Positions 5,371-8,806 of a stretch of 8,806 bases of DNA are shown one piece after another. The position numbers were made by a program, and so were the translations under genes. The stretch comes from Fusobacterium sp. (GTDB lineage: Bacteria > Fusobacteriota > Fusobacteriia > Fusobacteriales > Fusobacteriaceae), in contig JAHHTB010000074.1 in assembly GCA_020024855.1 (NCBI GenBank), positions 1 through 8,806 of the forward strand. Direction: 5' to 3'. The notes below the pieces were generated by a model. That model did no database searches and was not told the origin of the DNA. It saw only the letters and a program-made list of their open reading frames with translations. Position 1 is the first letter of the stretch; every line of letters starts with the position of its first letter.

Positions 5371-5952
5371 ATGAAAAAAATATTATTTGGATTATTTGCA
5401 TTATCAACAATAGCATTTGGGGCAGTAGGAAATGACCATTTATATTTAAGAGCTGAATTTTCTCCTTTTAGTAAATATGATTTAGATAGTGGTGCAAAAG
5501 TTGAAAATAAAGACAAAATAGACGAGGCAGCTTATGGGGTTGCAGTGGAATTTACAAGAAGTATCTCTTATGATGCTGAGGTTGGTATTGGAGTAGCATA
5601 TCAAAGACATGGAGATTTTGATTATAAATATGATTATGATGGAGAAAAACTTCCTAATTTTAACTCTTTACCAGTGTATCTTACAGGAAAATTTAAGGTA
5701 GCAAATGTGGGAGATTGGGCACCATATATTAAGGCAGATATAGGATATTCATTTAATGATTTTGATGATAACAAATATTTCAGTTATGATGATGGACTAT
5801 ATTATGCAATAGGATTTGGAGTAGAAATTCAAAATCTTTCTCTTGAAATGGCTTATAGAGTAAATGATGGAAAACTTAAAACAAATCATGGAAAATATGA
5901 TATAGAAAATTCAAGAGTAATGTTTGGTGCCGGATATAGATTTGACTTATAG
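5371..5952 (+). CDS. Small outer-membrane beta-barrel protein
   Basis: The protein has 193 residues. I start it at ATG 5371, with GGAGG (5358-5362) eight bases upstream. A TTG in frame at 5356 overlaps that ribosome binding site and is rejected. A signal peptide (KK, hydrophobic core, likely cleavage around 18-20 after AFGA) is followed by about 175 residues. These contain some eight stretches of alternating hydrophobic and polar residues rich in Tyr, Phe and Gly, for example HLYLRAEF (23-30), VGIGVAYQRH (71-80), PVYLTGKFKV (101-110), YIKADIGYSF (119-128), YYAIGFGVEI (144-153) and VMFGAGYRFDL (183-193). That is the pattern of an eight-stranded OmpW/OmpA-like barrel (porin-like outer membrane beta-barrel family). 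The chain ends YRFDL, close to the usual aromatic C-terminal signal. Loops are strongly acidic (Asp at 82-90 and 130-141). Function is unknown; an adhesin or minor porin role would be a guess. Confidence 0.85.
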   Translation: MKKILFGLFALSTIAFGAVGNDHLYLRAEFSPFSKYDLDSGAKVENKDKIDEAAYGVAVEFTRSISYDAEVGIGVAYQRHGDFDYKYDYDGEKLPNFNSLPVYLTGKFKVANVGDWAPYIKADIGYSFNDFDDNKYFSYDDGLYYAIGFGVEIQNLSLEMAYRVNDGKLKTNHGKYDIENSRVMFGAGYRFDL

Positions 5953-5973
5953 TAAAAAATAATATTTAATTAG

Positions 5974-6017
5974 ACGGCTTTCTGTGAAACTTTAACAGAA
6001 AGCTGTTTTATTTTTTT
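5974..6017 (+). terminator. Intrinsic terminator after the outer-membrane protein gene
   Basis: A 12-bp stem pairs 5974-5985 with 5995-6006 (one G-U) around a 9-nt loop. The T-rich tract TTTTATTTTTTT (6006-6017) follows. It lies 21 nt after the stop codon. Confidence 0.9.
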
Positions 6018-6046
6018 GGTTTTTCTAGTAAAATAAGTATTATACT
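6016..6046 (+). promoter_or_regulatory. Weak promoter, with a small palindrome over its -10, for the binding-protein/ABC operon
   Basis: TTGGTT (6016-6021) and TATTAT (6038-6043, 16-bp spacing) or TATACT (6041-6046, 19 bp) are the only promoter-like pair between the preceding terminator and the gene at 6067. An 11-bp palindrome, AGTATTATACT (6036-6046), covers the -10 and could be an operator half-site. It does not match a full Fur or PerR box. Assignment is tentative. Confidence 0.4.
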
Positions 6047-6066
6047 AAAAAAAGAAAGGAAAAAAT

Positions 6067-6948
6067 ATGAAAAAAATAACATTATTTTTATTTCTTATTT
6101 TAAATATACTAACATATTCAATAAAAATAGAAAAAAATATGGCAGTTGATAATTATGGAAATAAGGTGTTTTTAAAAGAGTACAATAAAATTATAGTTGC
6201 TGACCCATCAGCAGTTGAAATTTTTTATCTTATTGGTGGAGAAAATAAGATTTCAGCAATAGCAAGAACAAAAATAAATAAAATTTATCCAGAGGATAAG
6301 ACAAAAAAATTGCAATCAGTTGGGGCAATAACAAAACCATCTATTGAAAAAATTATTTCATTAAAGCCAGACCTTGTAATTTTAAATCCAATGGGAGCTC
6401 CAAAGATTGAAACACTTTTAAAGGAGTATAAAATTCCATATTTCATTGATAGGTCAGTAAATTTTGATGAGATATTTTTAAAAACTAAAATATATGGAAT
6501 ATTTACAGGAAAAGAGAAAGAGGCAGAAAATTTAATAAATGAAAAAAAACAAGTGATGAAAGAAATAGAAAAAAATGTTGAAGACAGAAATTTAAAAGGG
6601 GTTGTTTTATATTCAAGTTCTCCTATGACATCTTTTTCAAAAAATACAATTCCTAGTGAGATTTTGAAACTTTTAAAAATAGAAAATATAGCTAGTGCAT
6701 TTGAAAATAGTAAGAGTGCAATAATATCAACAGACATGATATTAAAAGAAAATCCAGATGTTATTATAGGGACAATGAAAATAAAATCAGTAGATGATAT
6801 TGTTATGAGTAATGAATTTTTAAAATATTCAAATGCTTACAAAAATAATAATATCTATGTTTTTGAATCAGATAAAATTCTTCGTGCCACTCCAAGAATA
6901 GTTGATGGAATAGAAGAAGTGTATGAGGTAATAAAAAATGTTAAATAA
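6067..6948 (+). CDS. Periplasmic solute-binding protein, BtuF/FepB family (iron chelate, heme or cobalamin type)
   Basis: The protein has 293 residues; ATG 6067 follows AGAAAGGA (6053-6060). A signal peptide runs to about residue 18 without a lipobox cysteine, so the protein is probably soluble in the periplasm rather than a lipoprotein. It shows the class III (helical-backbone) binding-protein plan: DPSAVEIFYLIGGENKISAI (46-65), SIEKIISLKPDLVIL (92-106), a long charged helix near 149-172 forming the linker, STDMILKENPDVII (221-234), and C-terminal TPRIVDGIEEVYEVI (275-289), matching the family's 'P-R-x-x-D-G-hydrophobic' ending. Partners in typical systems are a FecCD permease and a FecE ATPase, but here the next gene, overlapping by 11 bp, encodes an exporter-fold ABC protein. 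The ligand cannot be read from the sequence; iron chelate or heme is the likeliest guess. Confidence 0.85.
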   Translation: MKKITLFLFLILNILTYSIKIEKNMAVDNYGNKVFLKEYNKIIVADPSAVEIFYLIGGENKISAIARTKINKIYPEDKTKKLQSVGAITKPSIEKIISLKPDLVILNPMGAPKIETLLKEYKIPYFIDRSVNFDEIFLKTKIYGIFTGKEKEAENLINEKKQVMKEIEKNVEDRNLKGVVLYSSSPMTSFSKNTIPSEILKLLKIENIASAFENSKSAIISTDMILKENPDVIIGTMKIKSVDDIVMSNEFLKYSNAYKNNNIYVFESDKILRATPRIVDGIEEVYEVIKNVK

Positions 6949-8650
6949 AAATGAGAATATAATAATAAGATATTATAAAAAAGAAAAGATGCTTTTAACA
7001 GCCTTTGTCTTTTTTAATATTGTAGTAACTATTTTAGACCTTTCAACTCCTCTTGTAGTGAAAAATATTATAGACAAAGCTATTCCAGAAAAAAATGTGA
7101 GAAATCTTCTACTTCTTACAGCCTTTGCTCTTTTTCTTTATGGAATAAGAACTATTTTTGCAGTTCTAAGTTTTAGTAGAGGGCAACTTATGGGAAATAG
7201 AATAAAGTATCATATGAGAAATGATTTATTTTCACATTTTTTAAAACAATCCCATGAATTTTTTAATAAAAAAGAGGTGGGAGATTTAATAGCAAGAATG
7301 ACAAGTGACTTAGAAAGTTCTTCAGCACTTTTATATAGAGGACTTCAAGATTTACTTGCCTCTGGTGGTTCTCTTGTAGGGGGATTTGCTCTTATGTTTA
7401 TATATAGTCCTACCCTTGCTTTTATAACTTTTGCCCCTCTCCCTTTAGGGCTTGTTTTTGTGTATAGTAAAAATAAAAAAATGAAAAAAGGATATAGAGA
7501 GATAAGAAAGAAAAATAGTGCTCTTACAGTTGTTCTTCATGAAATATTAAAGGTGATACTTTTCTTAAAAGATAATCTTCTTGAAAAAATAGCATATAGA
7601 AAATTTTTAAAAGTAAATGATGAACTTCTTTCAACAGAAAAGAAAAATTTTCTTAATGTGGGAATATTTATGGCTGGTGTAACTTTTTATGTACACTTTA
7701 CTCAGCTTATTTTAATCTGTGCTGGGGGAATTCTTTTTATAAAAGGAAAGATAAGTATAGGAATTATTGTATCATTTCTTCTTTTAGTTGATAGATTTAA
7801 AGTTTCTCTTATAAAATTAACAGGACTAACAGATACATATCATAAAGGTAGGGCAGGAATAACAAGAGTTGAGGAGATGCTTAATACAGATTATATTCTT
7901 CCAGAGGGAGATATAAAATTAGAACATAATTTTGAATCACTTAAATTTAAAAATGTATTTTTTAACTATTCTAAAGATAACCCTGTGATTAAAAATTTAA
8001 GTTTTGAAATAAAAAAAGGTGAAAAAGTTGCTATTGTAGGAAGAAGTGGAGTGGGAAAAACAACTCTTATGAATCTTATAAAAAGAAATTATCTTCCAAG
8101 TAGTGGGGAGATTTTTATAAATAATAAAAGTTATAAAGATATAACCCGTGAAAGTGTACTTTCTCTTATGGGGACTATTGAGCAAAAAGAAAATATTTTA
8201 GGGGATACAATAAAAAATAATATAAATATTGTTAGGGAAGAATCTTCTGATTATGAAATAATTGAAGCCTCAAAAAAAGCATATATACATAATACTATTG
8301 AGGAACTGCCAGAAAAATATGAAACAATTTTAGGTAATAGTGGAACAATTTTAAGTACAGGGCAACAGCAAAGAATTTCTTTAGCAAGAGTATTTTTAAA
8401 AAATCCTCAAATAATAATTCTTGATGAAGCAACTTCTGGGCTTGATAATACTTCTGAAAGTAAGATAATGGAAAATATAGATAAGGAATTTTTTGGTAAA
8501 ACTCTTATAGCAGTAACTCACAGACTTTCTGTAACTAAAAATTTTGATAAAATTATAGTGATAGGAAAAGAGGGAGTTATAGAAGAAGGAACTTATGATG
8601 AATTAGTTGCAAAAAAAGGTGAATTTTTTGATATACTAAACGGAAAATAA
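6938..8650 (+). CDS. Exporter-fold ABC half-transporter (membrane and ATPase domains fused), putative partner of the upstream binding protein
   Basis: The protein has 570 residues, the usual size for an MsbA/IrtAB-type half-transporter that works as a dimer. ATG 6938 lies within the preceding gene with GAGGT (6925-6929) eight bases before it. Six membrane segments are visible near 19-41, 56-78, 138-157, 159-178, 242-266 and 272-293, with the cytoplasmic helices typical of the fold between them (for example NRIKYHMRNDLFSHFL, 87-102). The ATPase domain (about 335-570) has A-loop tyrosine 344, Walker A GRSGVGKTT (368-376), Q-loop glutamine 416, signature LSTGQ (472-476, with T instead of the first G), Walker B IIILDE (492-497), D-loop SGLD (500-503) and histidine 528. 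All catalytic residues are intact. Exporters normally lack binding proteins, but some exporter-fold transporters import (IrtAB and YbtPQ for Fe-siderophores, Rv1819c for cobalamin). Co-translation with a binding protein suggests the same here; a lipid or drug exporter is the alternative. Confidence 0.9.
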   Translation: MLNKNENIIIRYYKKEKMLLTAFVFFNIVVTILDLSTPLVVKNIIDKAIPEKNVRNLLLLTAFALFLYGIRTIFAVLSFSRGQLMGNRIKYHMRNDLFSHFLKQSHEFFNKKEVGDLIARMTSDLESSSALLYRGLQDLLASGGSLVGGFALMFIYSPTLAFITFAPLPLGLVFVYSKNKKMKKGYREIRKKNSALTVVLHEILKVILFLKDNLLEKIAYRKFLKVNDELLSTEKKNFLNVGIFMAGVTFYVHFTQLILICAGGILFIKGKISIGIIVSFLLLVDRFKVSLIKLTGLTDTYHKGRAGITRVEEMLNTDYILPEGDIKLEHNFESLKFKNVFFNYSKDNPVIKNLSFEIKKGEKVAIVGRSGVGKTTLMNLIKRNYLPSSGEIFINNKSYKDITRESVLSLMGTIEQKENILGDTIKNNINIVREESSDYEIIEASKKAYIHNTIEELPEKYETILGNSGTILSTGQQQRISLARVFLKNPQIIILDEATSGLDNTSESKIMENIDKEFFGKTLIAVTHRLSVTKNFDKIIVIGKEGVIEEGTYDELVAKKGEFFDILNGK

Positions 8651-8701
8651 GAAAATTATTATAAAATTAAAATATAAAGGGATCATATTTAATAATATGA
8701 A

Positions 8702-8740
8702 AAGAACACTCTTTAAGAGAGTGTTCTTGATTTTAATAAA
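8702..8740. terminator. Shared terminator between convergent genes
   Basis: An 11-bp perfect stem pairs 8702-8712 with 8718-8728 around a 5-nt loop. It lies between the ABC gene (stop at 8650) and a minus-strand gene ending at 8752. T-tracts on both sides are short (GATTTTAAT on the plus strand, four T residues on the minus strand), so efficiency in each direction is uncertain. Confidence 0.75.
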
Positions 8741-8751
8741 AAATAATTTAT

Positions 8752-8806
8752 CTAAACCACCTTAGTTGTCCAGTCCTCAACATTCCATATTTCTGTTACT
8801 ACATCC
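8752..8806 (-). CDS. C-terminal end of a gene cut by the window edge (product unknown)
   Basis: On the minus strand one frame is open from the window edge for 17 codons and ends at TAG (8754-8752). It reads DVVTEIWNVEDWTTKVV. The other two minus-strand frames hit stops within a few codons. The two tryptophans and the flanking convergent terminator support a real coding end. Too little is present to name a family; most of the gene lies beyond the window. Confidence 0.5.
   Translation of the reverse strand, partial: DVVTEIWNVEDWTTKVV

Noticed and set aside
5262..5516. Minus-strand ORF across the tldD/outer-membrane protein intergenic region
   Set aside because: It overlaps both promoters and the start of the outer-membrane protein gene, and its composition looks like an antisense reading.
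6285..6737. 150-codon minus-strand ORF within the binding-protein gene
   Set aside because: It is fully antisense to a gene with clear family motifs. Long antisense ORFs are expected in AT-rich genes rich in Lys, Glu and Ile.

Overview
The window is strongly AT-rich. Genes use A/T-ending codons and AGA arginine codons, and nearly every start has a purine-rich AGGAGG-type ribosome binding site. A periplasmic-type solute-binding protein and a small outer-membrane beta-barrel indicate a double-membraned cell. A low-GC diderm with this gene content best fits Fusobacteriota (Fusobacterium or a relative). That assignment is inference from composition and gene style; there is no rRNA or marker gene here.

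Layout. (1) Positions 60-1955 and on to 2753 hold a polar/basic amino-acid ABC importer operon: permease (389-1234), ATPase (1227-1955, 8-bp overlap) and lipoprotein binding protein (2004-2753), closed by a strong terminator at 2785-2821. About 300 nt of transcribed leader precede it. The leader has a consensus promoter (60-88), a well-placed Shine-Dalgarno and a 14-codon ORF (128-172) with four arginine codons in a six-codon stretch. It also has mutually exclusive pairings and two tandem intrinsic terminators (269-300 and 311-351). This looks like ribosome-mediated attenuation by arginine supply. (2) Positions 2834-3820 hold a single-gene unit for an exported beta-propeller-like protein of unknown function, ending at a terminator shared with the convergent tldD. 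(3) tldD (3836-5218, minus strand) is divergent from a small outer-membrane protein gene (5371-5952). Their two promoters lie in an inverted repeat. (4) Positions 6067-8650 hold a two-gene operon: a BtuF/FepB-type binding protein overlapping by 11 bp an exporter-fold ABC half-transporter. (5) The right edge carries the last 17 codons of a minus-strand gene (8752-8806) behind a shared terminator.

How the parts work together. The first operon is a complete importer: binding protein, membrane subunit (presumably a homodimer, as only one permease is present) and ATPase. Its arginine-rich leader peptide suggests that arginine, or basic amino acids generally, is the substrate and signal. The last operon pairs an iron-chelate/cobalamin-type binding protein with a transporter of the exporter fold and no FecCD-type permease, so it may be an unconventional uptake system. 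TldD normally works with TldE/PmbA, which is not in this window.

The gene-free stretch 1-59 shows only AT-rich DNA, possibly an UP-element-like region for the promoter at 60. The main points for follow-up are the arginine-codon leader/attenuator, the unusually long permease with an extra hydrophobic insertion, the binding-protein/exporter-fold pair, and the mirrored divergent promoters at tldD.
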